DNA from: SHLQ01 sp964562985
GTDB lineage: Bacteria > Actinomycetota > Acidimicrobiia > Acidimicrobiales > SHLQ01
Length of the DNA: 28,759 nt
Direction: 5' to 3'
Assembly (NCBI GenBank): GCA_964562985.1
Contig: CAZLWE010000044.1
Span: 1 to 28,759 of the forward strand
Position 1 is the stretch's first letter; the number at the start of each line of letters is the position of its first letter. The notes beneath the pieces were generated by a model. The model did not search any database. It was not told the origin of the DNA and saw nothing but the letters and a program-made list of their open reading frames with translations. The position numbers were made by a program, and so were the translations under genes. Below are positions 6,528-13,874 of the stretch, piece by piece.

Positions 6528-6887
6528 ATGATCACATCCACCAAAACCAAGCTTCGGAAAGCGAGTCCTATCGAGCTCGTGCTGTGGCTCTTGCGACGGC
6601 GTCGTCGCTACCGCGTACGCGGAGAATCGATGCATCCAACCCTTTTTGCAGGTGATGTCGTCTTCGTCGACACCCGAGCAGAGGTCGATGTGAACGACGT
6701 CGTGTGCGCTCGGCACCCCTACGACCCGTCTGTGGTGGTCATCAAACGAGTGGGCTTTACCGACGAAGACGGTCAGCTCTTCCTATTGAGCGACAACCCT
6801 CACGCCACGGATGCGGCAGACAGCAACCGATTTGGCCGAATCAGCCCAGATCAGGTTGAGGGAGTGGTCACCAGCGTCCTTAGCTGA
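6528..6887 (+). CDS. sodX: nickel-type superoxide dismutase maturation protease (S26 family)
   Basis: 119 residues from ATG 6528. The signal-peptidase-type serine/lysine dyad is visible: Ser34 in RGESMHPTL and Lys73 in VVVIKRV, with SDNPHATDAADSNRFG as the family C-terminal box. It removes the NiSOD leader to expose the N-terminal His needed for nickel binding; sodN lies directly upstream. A short hydrophobic stretch (IELVLWLL) precedes a run of five Arg, so it may sit at the membrane. A longer frame from 6483 would start inside the intergenic hairpin and is less likely. Confidence 0.93.
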   Translation: MITSTKTKLRKASPIELVLWLLRRRRRYRVRGESMHPTLFAGDVVFVDTRAEVDVNDVVCARHPYDPSVVVIKRVGFTDEDGQLFLLSDNPHATDAADSNRFGRISPDQVEGVVTSVLS

Positions 6888-7001
6888 GGCCGCCAATTCG
6901 CGTGTGACACGGCACGTAGTCTGGATTTTGCAACGGAGCGCGCAAGCGCGAAACTCGTCCGGTCCGTGATCATCACGGAAAGTCTTGCCCTGAGGTTTTT
7001 G

Positions 7002-7640
7002 ATGGCATCTTCAATTTCTGTCCCTACGCAGCCTCGTGTCCTCGCCGACGCACTGGCCCCCGGCCTGTTCGCCGATAGCAAAATCCGCGACGCGGTAGCA
7101 GTCGTCGGGTTCGCGCTTCTCACCGCAGCCGCTGCACAAATCTCAATCCCTCTGGGCTTCACACCGGTTCCACTAACCGGTCAGACTTTCGCAGTACTGC
7201 TCGCCGGGGGTGTGCTCGGCGCGAACCGTGGCGCCACTTCCCAGCTGCTCTACGTAGCGATGGGCGCAGTCGGACTTCCCTTCTTCGCTGACGGCGCGAG
7301 CGGCCTTCGTGTCGGGGGCGCGTTCATACCAACCATCGGCTACCTCATTGGTTTCATCGTCGCTGCCTACGTCGTTGGTTTGATGGCCGAACGCCGCCAG
7401 GACCGCAACATCTTGTCGTCGATCCCGGCGCTCTTCGCTGGCACCTTCATCATCTACGCGATCGGCGCTCCGGTTCTCGCCTGGCGTCTCGGCATTCCAC
7501 TCGCCGCCGACCTCGAAGAGGCCAGCGCGCTGAAGTTCGGCATCGCACCATTCCTGATCGGCGACGCCATCAAGGCCGTCATTGCCGGCGGCCTGCTTCC
7601 AGCCACCTGGAAGCTCGTCAACCCCGACGACGCCCCCTAG
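7002..7640 (+). CDS. bioY: biotin transporter substrate-binding component BioY
   Basis: 212 residues from ATG 7002, with about six membrane segments. The family signature is clear: QISIPLGFTPVPLTGQTFAV, then GANRGATSQLLYVAMGAVGLP and GLRVGGAFIPTIGYLIGF. BioY is the S component of an ECF-type biotin importer; it can act alone at low capacity or recruit EcfT and EcfA modules. No EcfA/T genes lie here. An upstream in-frame ATG at 6966 would add 12 residues without family character. The 114-base upstream gap contains GCGCGCAAGCGCG, a short hairpin near 6940, but no operator that I recognise. Confidence 0.93.
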   Translation: MASSISVPTQPRVLADALAPGLFADSKIRDAVAVVGFALLTAAAAQISIPLGFTPVPLTGQTFAVLLAGGVLGANRGATSQLLYVAMGAVGLPFFADGASGLRVGGAFIPTIGYLIGFIVAAYVVGLMAERRQDRNILSSIPALFAGTFIIYAIGAPVLAWRLGIPLAADLEEASALKFGIAPFLIGDAIKAVIAGGLLPATWKLVNPDDAP

Positions 7641-7653
7641 CTGTAGCTCTTGA

Positions 7654-7962
7654 CTAGACGTGTACTAGTTCGATGGTGAACGACGCCGTGTCGCCGGCAT
7701 CGACCGACTCGGCCTTGCGAATCGCCTTCTTCACGGGCAACACGTAGGTCGCCAGTTCCTTGCTCGGAAACAGTGACGTGCTCCACTTCGAGGCCCCGAG
7801 CTGAACGTTCACCTTGACGCTTCCGAAACCTCCGGTGAGCGACGTTGCGTCATCTACCGCGTCCGAGACGTCCTGCGGCAAAGACACGAACACCCACGAC
7901 GACTTATCGGCGCCGCTCTTCGGAACCCATGGATAGAGCTCTGCATCAAAGGTGACCTGCAT
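7654..7962 (-). CDS. DUF1905 domain protein
   Basis: 102 residues matching the small beta-rich DUF1905 family: an N-terminal VTFDAELYPW strand, WVFVSLPQDVSDAV, GFGSVKVNVQLGASKWSTSLFPS, then LPVKKAIRKAESVDAGD. The molecular function of the family is unknown; some members are fused to YdeI-like domains. It converges tightly on bioY (13 bases between stops) and lies 66 bases after the esterase gene on the same strand, so it may be co-transcribed with it. Confidence 0.82.
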   Translation of the reverse strand: MQVTFDAELYPWVPKSGADKSSWVFVSLPQDVSDAVDDATSLTGGFGSVKVNVQLGASKWSTSLFPSKELATYVLPVKKAIRKAESVDAGDTASFTIELVHV

Positions 7963-8028
7963 GAGTCAAATCTAGAGAATCAGCACCAGACGATGGGGCC
8001 GATTGCTCCATCTCACAGGTACCCATAC

Positions 8029-8952
8029 TCAGACTCCGCTGTTTGAACAGGAGTTGAGGAAGCTATCGACGGGGTCGGTCACGAGGGATTCGCCGGGCAC
8101 CCCGAGTTCGGTACTGACCTGGCCATGGTCGTATGGACTGACGTCGGCGACAGCGGCCGTGCCGCCCGAACCGTTGATCGATGCGGCCAACCGTTCGGAG
8201 CTATCGATGCGTGGGTCGCTACCACGGGTCACGATGAGGAAGTCGGGGCCAGCGAAGTCTTGTTCGGCCGCAATTGCTTGCAGGGTGGGAGAGCCGTCGA
8301 TCTGCTGTTCATCACTCGGGAACGCCAGCTCGATGATGTCGACCTCCCACGGCGGCGGGTCGGTGAGGTCTTGTGTCACCGAATCCAGGCTGACCACGCA
8401 GTTCACCGCGTCAAGGCTGCTTCCTTGTTCAACGAGTAGCGATGGGTGGGTGCCGACGATGCTCACGAGGTGCGCACCAGAGCTGTGCCCGATGATCGAG
8501 ACGTTGTCGGGATCGCCGCCGAAGCGCTCCGCGTTGTCGATCGTCCAGGCCACAGCGTCGGCCACATCGTTTCCGAAGTCGGGCCAGCGGACGTCGTTGT
8601 CCTCGGCTGCTAGCCGATAGTTGACCGATACGAAGATCCAGCCCTGTTGGGTGTAGTGGTCGGCCTTGACGGTGGTGGCACGGGTGCGCTTGCCTCCCGC
8701 CTGCCACGAGCCACCGTGTACCCAGACGAGCACAGGACAGCCTTGCGCTCCCGGCGTCGCATGCACATCCAAGCTGGTGAGATCCGGATCTACGCCGGGG
8801 AAAGATGCGTACTGGAACTCGGTTCGTTCGCGCTCTACAGCGCCGCATGCGACCGGGTCTCCGCTAACGAGGCTCGACGCAATCGCACCACCGAACAGCA
8901 CGCCAGCCACAACGCCGACCACGAGCAGGCCACGCGTAACAGGGGACGTCAT
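8029..8952 (-). CDS. exported alpha/beta-hydrolase (esterase/lipase)
   Basis: 307 residues. A hydrophobic N-terminal segment (residues 8-29) is a signal peptide or anchor. The alpha/beta-hydrolase core has the oxyanion-hole motif HGGSW (79-83), the nucleophile elbow Gly155-His-Ser157-Ser-Gly159 and a late His in SPYDHGQV near residue 275 as the catalytic base. This is the HSL/carboxylesterase-type arrangement found in enzymes acting on short acyl esters. NYRLAAED after the oxyanion motif is also typical. The substrate is unknown; it acts outside the cytoplasm or at the membrane. Confidence 0.85.
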   Translation of the reverse strand: MTSPVTRGLLVVGVVAGVLFGGAIASSLVSGDPVACGAVERERTEFQYASFPGVDPDLTSLDVHATPGAQGCPVLVWVHGGSWQAGGKRTRATTVKADHYTQQGWIFVSVNYRLAAEDNDVRWPDFGNDVADAVAWTIDNAERFGGDPDNVSIIGHSSGAHLVSIVGTHPSLLVEQGSSLDAVNCVVSLDSVTQDLTDPPPWEVDIIELAFPSDEQQIDGSPTLQAIAAEQDFAGPDFLIVTRGSDPRIDSSERLAASINGSGGTAAVADVSPYDHGQVSTELGVPGESLVTDPVDSFLNSCSNSGV

Positions 8953-9148
8953 ATTCTGATCGTCGCCGATTCTTCAACACAAAGCAACGCGCCGCAGATC
9001 GATTTCACCCGACGGAAAGGCACGGGTACCAACCCCAACAGGTGAATCCCATCGGAACGAATCAACTCTGCGGAAGCGCGAGGGCCCGTTCCTCCGTTTC
9101 CATCGCATATTCAACACAACTACGAAAGATGCGTAGGAAGGAGCAACG

Positions 9149-9616
9149 ATGCTCTCACGCTACAAGAAGAAGATCCACCCCCGAATTGGCTCAGCTCTCT
9201 CCGGACAGTTCTCCCCCAAGGAAATGGCCACAATCTCACGCCTCGGAACCATCATCGAGTTCTCCGAAGGCCACACGCTCTACAAGCAGGGCACACCATC
9301 TCGCGAAGCCATGCTCGTCCTCGAAGGCGAGGTCCAAATTCAGCGCAACGAGCGAGTGATCGCTCAGTCCAGCACGGGCGAGTTCGTCGGAGAGGTCGGT
9401 CTGCTCCACAACGATCTGCGAGCCTCGTCTGCCGTCGCATCCAGCGACATCGTTGCACTCGTTATGTCCGCCCGAGAGTTCGACTCCCTCCTGTTCCTCA
9501 TGCCATCCCTCGAAGCTTCCGTAACCCGAACGGCCGATAGTCGTCTTGGAGATGTCATCGATCTCAGGCCATCAACAGAACCAGCGACCCCTTCCCCGTC
9601 CTTCGTGGCTGCGTAG
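9149..9616 (+). CDS. single-domain cyclic-nucleotide-binding (Crp-like sensor) protein
   Basis: 155 residues with one cyclic-nucleotide-binding beta-barrel (about 20-115): FSEGHTLYKQGTPSREAMLV, VLEGEVQIQR and the phosphate-binding cassette VGEVGLLHNDLRASS with Glu82 and Arg91, the pair that contacts cAMP ribose and phosphate in the family. There is no DNA-binding helix-turn-helix after it, so it is not a Crp transcription factor. A strong ribosome binding site (GGAAGGAG) precedes the ATG. An intrinsic terminator follows. It could be a cAMP effector acting with the cyclase at 19.7-22.3 kb, but that link is inference. The upstream gap 8953-9148 has TTCAACACAA repeated at 8973 and 9110. Confidence 0.85.
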   Translation: MLSRYKKKIHPRIGSALSGQFSPKEMATISRLGTIIEFSEGHTLYKQGTPSREAMLVLEGEVQIQRNERVIAQSSTGEFVGEVGLLHNDLRASSAVASSDIVALVMSAREFDSLLFLMPSLEASVTRTADSRLGDVIDLRPSTEPATPSPSFVAA

Positions 9617-9636
9617 CTGGTACACACATTGCCCAC

Positions 9637-9652
9637 GGGGTGTAATCACCCC
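9637..9652. repeat. short inverted repeat after the CNBD gene
   Basis: GGGGTG (9637-9642) and CACCCC (9647-9652) form a perfect 6-bp stem around a TAAT loop, 20 bases after the stop. It lies just before the stronger terminator hairpin and could form a compound transcript end. Confidence 0.35.
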
Positions 9653-9679
9653 ATCGCAGTGAGACAATCAGGCCTGACA

Positions 9680-9710
9680 CAAGCGGTCACCCAAATGGGG
9701 TGGCCGCTTG
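9680..9710 (+). terminator. intrinsic terminator after the CNBD gene
   Basis: CAAGCGGTCACCC (9680-9692) pairs with GGGTGGCCGCTTG (9698-9710) over 13 bp with one G-T pair and a 5-base loop, followed by ATGCGTTTTG with a short T run. This is the best intrinsic terminator in the window. The rest of the gap, 9711-9869, shows no gene or RNA that I recognise. Confidence 0.75.
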
Positions 9711-9869
9711 ATGCGTTTTGAGACTCAGGCCGTGGCGGCCGGCAGCGCTGGCGATTGACGAGCGAACCAAAGATGCCCGAGCGTAAAGAACGACGTGACC
9801 GCACGCGCTATGTCATCCCGTCGCGATCAACGGCTGGGGACGAAACGAGCACGATAGGTTCAAGTCGCC

Positions 9870-10340
9870 ATGACTAATGAACCAAAGCCCATACCGATCA
9901 CCGAAGAGGAGCTCGGTCAGATATTCACGTTCAGTCACGATCCAGCCGCCATCCACGAAGGCGATGGCGAGGTCACGGTGTGGGCGCTCGCCTGGTTTCC
10001 AAAAGAGGAGTGGGAGCGGGCTGTGGAACTTTGGCCCGAGTTGCTCGATGCCAATCCCGTTGACCACCAGGCATACTCCAAGCAGGTCGAAGCGAATTTG
10101 AAAGCTGCCGCAGCTCGAGAACCCGGCTCGCCCGACGTAGCGCCGCTCATCGTCGATGACCTCTTCGCTGAATACGGCGATAAATCTGGTGAACCACTGT
10201 CGCGGGCGTCGATGGGAGCGAAGGTTGCCCGCAGCGGTGAGGCCATCGCCTGGCCACCTGGTCGTAACGACCTCTGCTGGTGCGGTTCCGGGGCGAAGTA
10301 CAAGCAATGCTGCGGCCCAGTGGCCGCCGCGCAAGACTAA
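9870..10340 (+). CDS. SEC-C zinc-motif protein of unknown function
   Basis: 156 residues. The last 26 residues hold the SEC-C motif GRNDLCWCGSGAKYKQCCG with Cys136, Cys138, Cys147 and Cys148, the zinc-binding tail also found at the end of SecA, where it contacts SecB and ribosomes. The front part (about 1-115) is acidic and helical, with WALAWFPKEEWERAVELWPEL suggesting a repeat-like helical pair. Stand-alone SEC-C proteins are thought to work as adaptors for protein quality control, but the function here is not known. The Nudix gene starts five bases after the stop, so they form an operon. Confidence 0.8.
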   Translation: MTNEPKPIPITEEELGQIFTFSHDPAAIHEGDGEVTVWALAWFPKEEWERAVELWPELLDANPVDHQAYSKQVEANLKAAAAREPGSPDVAPLIVDDLFAEYGDKSGEPLSRASMGAKVARSGEAIAWPPGRNDLCWCGSGAKYKQCCGPVAAAQD

Positions 10341-10345
10341 CGGTC

Positions 10346-10807
10346 ATGCCACGGATCAGCAGCGGCCTCCTGTTGTACCGACTTGTCGACGGTGAGATTG
10401 AATTACTGATCGCACACATGGGTGGCCCCTTCTTCGAGCATCGGGAAAACCACGTATGGTCGATCCCCAAGGGAATGATCGAACCAGGCGAGGCTGACCT
10501 ACTCGAAGTTGCCGAGCGCGAGTTCACCGAGGAGATGGGGTCCGTTCCGCCACCCGGCGAGACGGTCGAACTTGGCTCTACCAAGTCAGGACGCAAGACC
10601 GTGGTGATCTTCACCCGAGAGGGCGACTTCGACCTCACGACCTTTCGGAGCAACGAGTTCGAGATGGAATGGCCGCCGGGATCAGGACGTATCCAGAGTT
10701 TCCCGGAAATGGACCGTGCCGACTGGGTCAGTCCCGACGAGGCACGGCTATTGCTGGTGAAGTCTCAAGCGGTCTTCGTTGACCGCCTGATCGACGTTCT
10801 GGCCTGA
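10346..10807 (+). CDS. Nudix hydrolase
   Basis: 153 residues from ATG 10346. The Nudix box region reads SIPKGMIEPGEADLLEVA followed by REFTEEMG. REFTEE gives the metal-binding glutamates, and PKGxxEPGE is the usual lead-in. Counting strictly, there are eight residues rather than seven between the first Glu and Arg-Glu, so the helix carries a one-residue insertion relative to the GX5EX7REUXEEXGU rule. The N-terminal SSGLLLYRLVDGEIELLIAH strand and the FFEHRENHVWSIPKG lead are typical of the NTP-pyrophosphohydrolase/Ap4A-like branch. Nudix enzymes cleave a nucleoside diphosphate linked to another moiety; the substrate is unknown. Confidence 0.88.
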   Translation: MPRISSGLLLYRLVDGEIELLIAHMGGPFFEHRENHVWSIPKGMIEPGEADLLEVAEREFTEEMGSVPPPGETVELGSTKSGRKTVVIFTREGDFDLTTFRSNEFEMEWPPGSGRIQSFPEMDRADWVSPDEARLLLVKSQAVFVDRLIDVLA

Positions 10808-10863
10808 CGACCACTGCCGCTCCGGCCGGGAAATGAACGATGCGGCTACGGTGTTTCAACGGC

Positions 10864-11637
10864 ATGACTCCACGAGCGTTGTACATCCCTCACGGCGGCG
10901 GCCCGCTGCCGATCATGGGAGAGCCGGGCCATGCGGACATGGTCGACTACTTGAGCAATATCGAAGCCGAGATCGGTCGCCCATCGGCCATCGTTCTCGT
11001 GAGCGCCCACTGGGAACGGCCCCAGCCGACGATCCTGGCCAATCCCTCGCCAGAGCTGTACTTCGACTACTACGGCTTCCCCGACGAGACCTACCAGTAC
11101 TCCTATCCCGCGCCCGGTTCTCCCGAGCTTGCTGACAAGCTGTTCGCGGCCTTGAAGTCGGCTGGTCTTTCGCCGCAGCTCGACCACGAACGCGGCTTCG
11201 ACCATGGCATGTTCATCCCGCTCATGTTGATGTACTCCGACGCGTCAATCCCGGTGGTGCAGATCTCGCTGGTCGACGGCCTCGACGCGAAGGGTCATAT
11301 CGAGCTCGGGCGCGCTCTCGCCCCGGCGATCGCCGACGACGTGCTTGTGCTCGGTTCGGGCATGAGCTTCCACAACATGAACGCGTTCGGCGACACGCCT
11401 GAGTCCAAGCAATTCGATCGGTGGCTCGAATCGGTATGTGTCGCCGATATCGACGAAGGCGACCGTGAAACTCAGCTGGTGGATTGGGAATCAGCTCCGG
11501 CCGCTCGGTTCTGCCACCCCAGGGAGGAGCATCTCGTCCCCCTGCACGTCTGCTATGGGATAGCCGGCACGGCTGCCACTCGCAGTTTCACCGGACAGGT
11601 CATCAACACCACAGTCGCTGGCTACTCCTGGGCCTGA
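10864..11637 (+). CDS. DODA-type extradiol aromatic ring-opening dioxygenase
   Basis: 257 residues from ATG 10864. The class III extradiol (4,5-DOPA dioxygenase/LigB-like) pattern is clear: PHGGGP (His10) at the start, VLVSAHWE (His49), then GFDHGMFIPLMLMYSD with the third conserved His, and IPVVQISL after it. These His residues hold the non-heme iron (or zinc). The late FCHPREEHLVPLHVCYG also fits. Such enzymes open catechol rings between a hydroxylated and an adjacent carbon. There is no obvious aromatic-degradation neighbour. The frame could start earlier at 10840, but 10864 gives the family N-terminus. Confidence 0.9.
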   Translation: MTPRALYIPHGGGPLPIMGEPGHADMVDYLSNIEAEIGRPSAIVLVSAHWERPQPTILANPSPELYFDYYGFPDETYQYSYPAPGSPELADKLFAALKSAGLSPQLDHERGFDHGMFIPLMLMYSDASIPVVQISLVDGLDAKGHIELGRALAPAIADDVLVLGSGMSFHNMNAFGDTPESKQFDRWLESVCVADIDEGDRETQLVDWESAPAARFCHPREEHLVPLHVCYGIAGTAATRSFTGQVINTTVAGYSWA

Positions 11638-11657
11638 CCTCACAGGCGAGCGGCGCA

Positions 11658-12878
11658 TCAGGCCAGAACTCGAACGAGCGTAGTGTGGTGACCCTCTGAG
11701 CCGTCCGGAGCTGGAGCGACCGGGTCAGCTGGTTGAGTGAAGCCGCTCTTGTCGGTGGCCCGCACGCGGATGACCCACTCACCCGGAGTCGCTTCCCAGT
11801 CGAACGCCCACTGCACCCAGGTCTCATCCGAATCGGTTGCACCTACCTCGGCGTCTTGCCATGTGACACTGTCGAAACTCCCGGCCTCACGAACAACGTC
11901 GGCCCTCGCAATGCTGACCTCTACTCGATCGATGCCGAGAGGGGGCGCCCAAGCCACTCCGCCAATCGTGTGGGTACCAGCGACGGGGTCAACGTTGGAC
12001 ATCGTGTCAATGCGTGAGGAGATCTTGACCGGCGTTTCCTTCGCCCAACCGCGAGGTACCCAGAAGGAGTCGACCTCGGAAAAGTCGTTGACCTCGATAC
12101 TTTCGAGCCATTTGATGGCCGAGGTTTGGGCGTAGTCGCCAGCAACGACGAGGCGTGCCGGAAACCCATGATCTCGATCGAGGGGCTCGCCGTTCTGAAA
12201 CAGCGCGACCATGGCTGTTCGACCGTCGTAGGCCAATGGTGCGCGGAACCCGCCGGGGTACCCGTCAGCACCTCGTGGGAAGATTTGGCGATCAGGGTTC
12301 ATGGGATCGTCGATACCGGCCTCGTCGAGTAGCGACGACAACGGGATTCCCGTCCACACGATGTTGCTAACCAGATCACCACCGACCGGGTTGGATATAC
12401 ACACCAAAGCCGCTTGGCGAGTGACGTGTTCGTGGTTGAGCAGATCGTCATAGGTCAACGTCAGCGGGTTTCGCACATATGGGCCGCCGATGCTCAGGGT
12501 GTACGTTTCGGGGTCGACTCGCGGCTTTTCGAACGCCGCGTCGATAAGAAACTGCTCATCGAGCGGTGTCGTGAACGCGCTAATCCCATCGACTTCGTCA
12601 AACTCACCGACCGGCAAGGTTACGTCGGGTTGGCTACTCGCCTGCGTCACGTCCGGTTGGCTACTCGCGAGATCATCAAGCGGTGGCGCCATCGCGTCTT
12701 GGTTCCGCGCAACAACCACTCCTCCCACAACCGTGAGGCCCACCACGCCGACACCGCCGATGACCACCGACCGACGACTCAGCCGCTTTGGCGCACGACG
12801 ATCACCAACGTGTCGATCGATTACGTCGTCTTCAGAGACGATCTCGTCCGATCCGGTGTCGTCTGTATCACCAGCCAT
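11658..12878 (-). CDS. Tat-exported sulfite-oxidase-type molybdopterin oxidoreductase
   Basis: 406 residues. The N-terminus has a twin-arginine motif (Ser34-Arg35-Arg36-Ser37-Val-Val) and a hydrophobic stretch, so export by Tat or membrane anchoring is expected. A low-complexity linker (about 61-95) precedes the oxidoreductase domain; Cys160 in LVCISNPVGGDLVSN is the molybdenum ligand position, and GFPARLVVAGDYAQTSAIKWL is a family motif. The C-terminal Ig-like part is the Mo-co dimerisation domain (APPLGIDRVEVSIARAD, then WVIRVRATDKSGFTQPADP). The family oxidises sulfite or reduces oxidised sulfur groups. The linker contains a 9-residue tandem duplication. It converges on the dioxygenase gene with 20 bases between them. 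Confidence 0.9.
   Translation of the reverse strand: MAGDTDDTGSDEIVSEDDVIDRHVGDRRAPKRLSRRSVVIGGVGVVGLTVVGGVVVARNQDAMAPPLDDLASSQPDVTQASSQPDVTLPVGEFDEVDGISAFTTPLDEQFLIDAAFEKPRVDPETYTLSIGGPYVRNPLTLTYDDLLNHEHVTRQAALVCISNPVGGDLVSNIVWTGIPLSSLLDEAGIDDPMNPDRQIFPRGADGYPGGFRAPLAYDGRTAMVALFQNGEPLDRDHGFPARLVVAGDYAQTSAIKWLESIEVNDFSEVDSFWVPRGWAKETPVKISSRIDTMSNVDPVAGTHTIGGVAWAPPLGIDRVEVSIARADVVREAGSFDSVTWQDAEVGATDSDETWVQWAFDWEATPGEWVIRVRATDKSGFTQPADPVAPAPDGSEGHHTTLVRVLA
12622..12668. repeat. 27-base tandem duplication in the oxidoreductase linker
   Basis: The 20-base units at 12622-12641 and 12649-12668 differ at one base (GGG versus CGG) and repeat with a period of 27 bases. On the minus strand they encode SSQPDVT twice. 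The repeat lies in the flexible linker between the Tat signal and the molybdopterin domain. Confidence 0.85.
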
Positions 12879-13059
12879 GAGTAGACGGTGACCGCTACAT
12901 CATTTCGGGGCAATACCGCCCTACACATTCTTTTCTAGTTGTTTCCGACAACGAGCTCGCGCTAGGTCGGTAGGCCGGGCACGATAAGGGATTTCCCCCC
13001 AAGGCACGGGTCATGGTTGAGATGGCCATGGACTCAAGGATATGTGCCACGCTGGGATC

Positions 13060-13821
13060 ATGAAGATTGCGGTGGTGCAGCACGAGATCATTTGGGAAGA
13101 CCCAGAGGCGAACTTTGCGGCGCTCAAACCCCAGATCGCCGAGGCCGCTGCGACCGGGGCGGGACTGATCGCGCTCAGCGAGACATATTCGTGGGGCTTC
13201 ACCATGAATACCGATCATGCCAACGAGCCTGAAGGCGGACCGTCCACGCAGTTCCTGATCTCTCAAGCAGCAGAGGTTGGGGCATGGGTTGTGGGGTCAA
13301 TTCCGATTCTCGAGCCCTACGCCGAACGGCCAAACAACCGGATGGTGTTCGCCGGACCAAACGGAGAACTACACACCTACAACAAGCGCCACCCCTTCAC
13401 CTTCAGCGGCGAAGACAAGAGTTACCTCGCTGGCACCACCGCCAAGACGATTCGCATAGGCGACCTACGCATCAGCCCGTTCATCTGCTTTGACCTGCGC
13501 TTCGCGGACGACTTTTGGGCACTCGCCAACGACACCGACTGCTATCTCGTCATCGCCAACTGGCCTGCGAGCCGTCGTGAGCACTGGAGAACGCTGCTAC
13601 GAGCTCGTGCCATCGAGAACCAGGCGTGGGTGGTCGCGGCCAACCGAACCGGCGATGACCCAAACGCCAGTTACTGCGGAGACTCGATGATCATCGATCC
13701 CTTCGGCGAGATCGTCGCCGATGCCGCTGAGTCGGGACCGGTCGTGCTCCACGCCGACGTCAGCCTCGAGCGAGTCGAACAGGTGCGCCGCGACTTCCCC
13801 TTCCTCGCCGACCGCAGGTAG
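13060..13821 (+). CDS. Nit2/omega-amidase-like carbon-nitrogen hydrolase
   Basis: 253 residues from ATG 13060. The Glu-Lys-Cys triad is visible: Glu41 in ALSETYSWGF, Lys109 in TYNKRHPF and Cys143 in FICFDLRF. The CFDLRF signature and the length place it with the Nit2/omega-amidase branch, which hydrolyses small omega-amides such as alpha-ketoglutaramate to the acid and ammonia. It is clearly different from the nitrilase at 2.6-3.6 kb (CWENWMP). The 181-base upstream region is shared with the divergent molybdopterin gene and shows no clear operator. The catalase-like gene follows 53 bases downstream and may be co-transcribed. Confidence 0.9.
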   Translation: MKIAVVQHEIIWEDPEANFAALKPQIAEAAATGAGLIALSETYSWGFTMNTDHANEPEGGPSTQFLISQAAEVGAWVVGSIPILEPYAERPNNRMVFAGPNGELHTYNKRHPFTFSGEDKSYLAGTTAKTIRIGDLRISPFICFDLRFADDFWALANDTDCYLVIANWPASRREHWRTLLRARAIENQAWVVAANRTGDDPNASYCGDSMIIDPFGEIVADAAESGPVVLHADVSLERVEQVRRDFPFLADRR

Positions 13822-13874
13822 AAAGAACCCATGATTGCGGGATCATCACCAACCGGCACCGCGGAGCAGTAGCG

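Noticed and set aside
8973..9119. TTCAACACAA direct repeat (8973-8982 and 9110-9119) as regulatory repeats
   Set aside because: Only two ten-base copies 137 bases apart, with no further structure; chance is likely.
9857..9869. GGTTCAAGTC resembling a tRNA T-loop
   Set aside because: The flanking bases do not form a T-stem, and no acceptor or anticodon arm could be drawn upstream.
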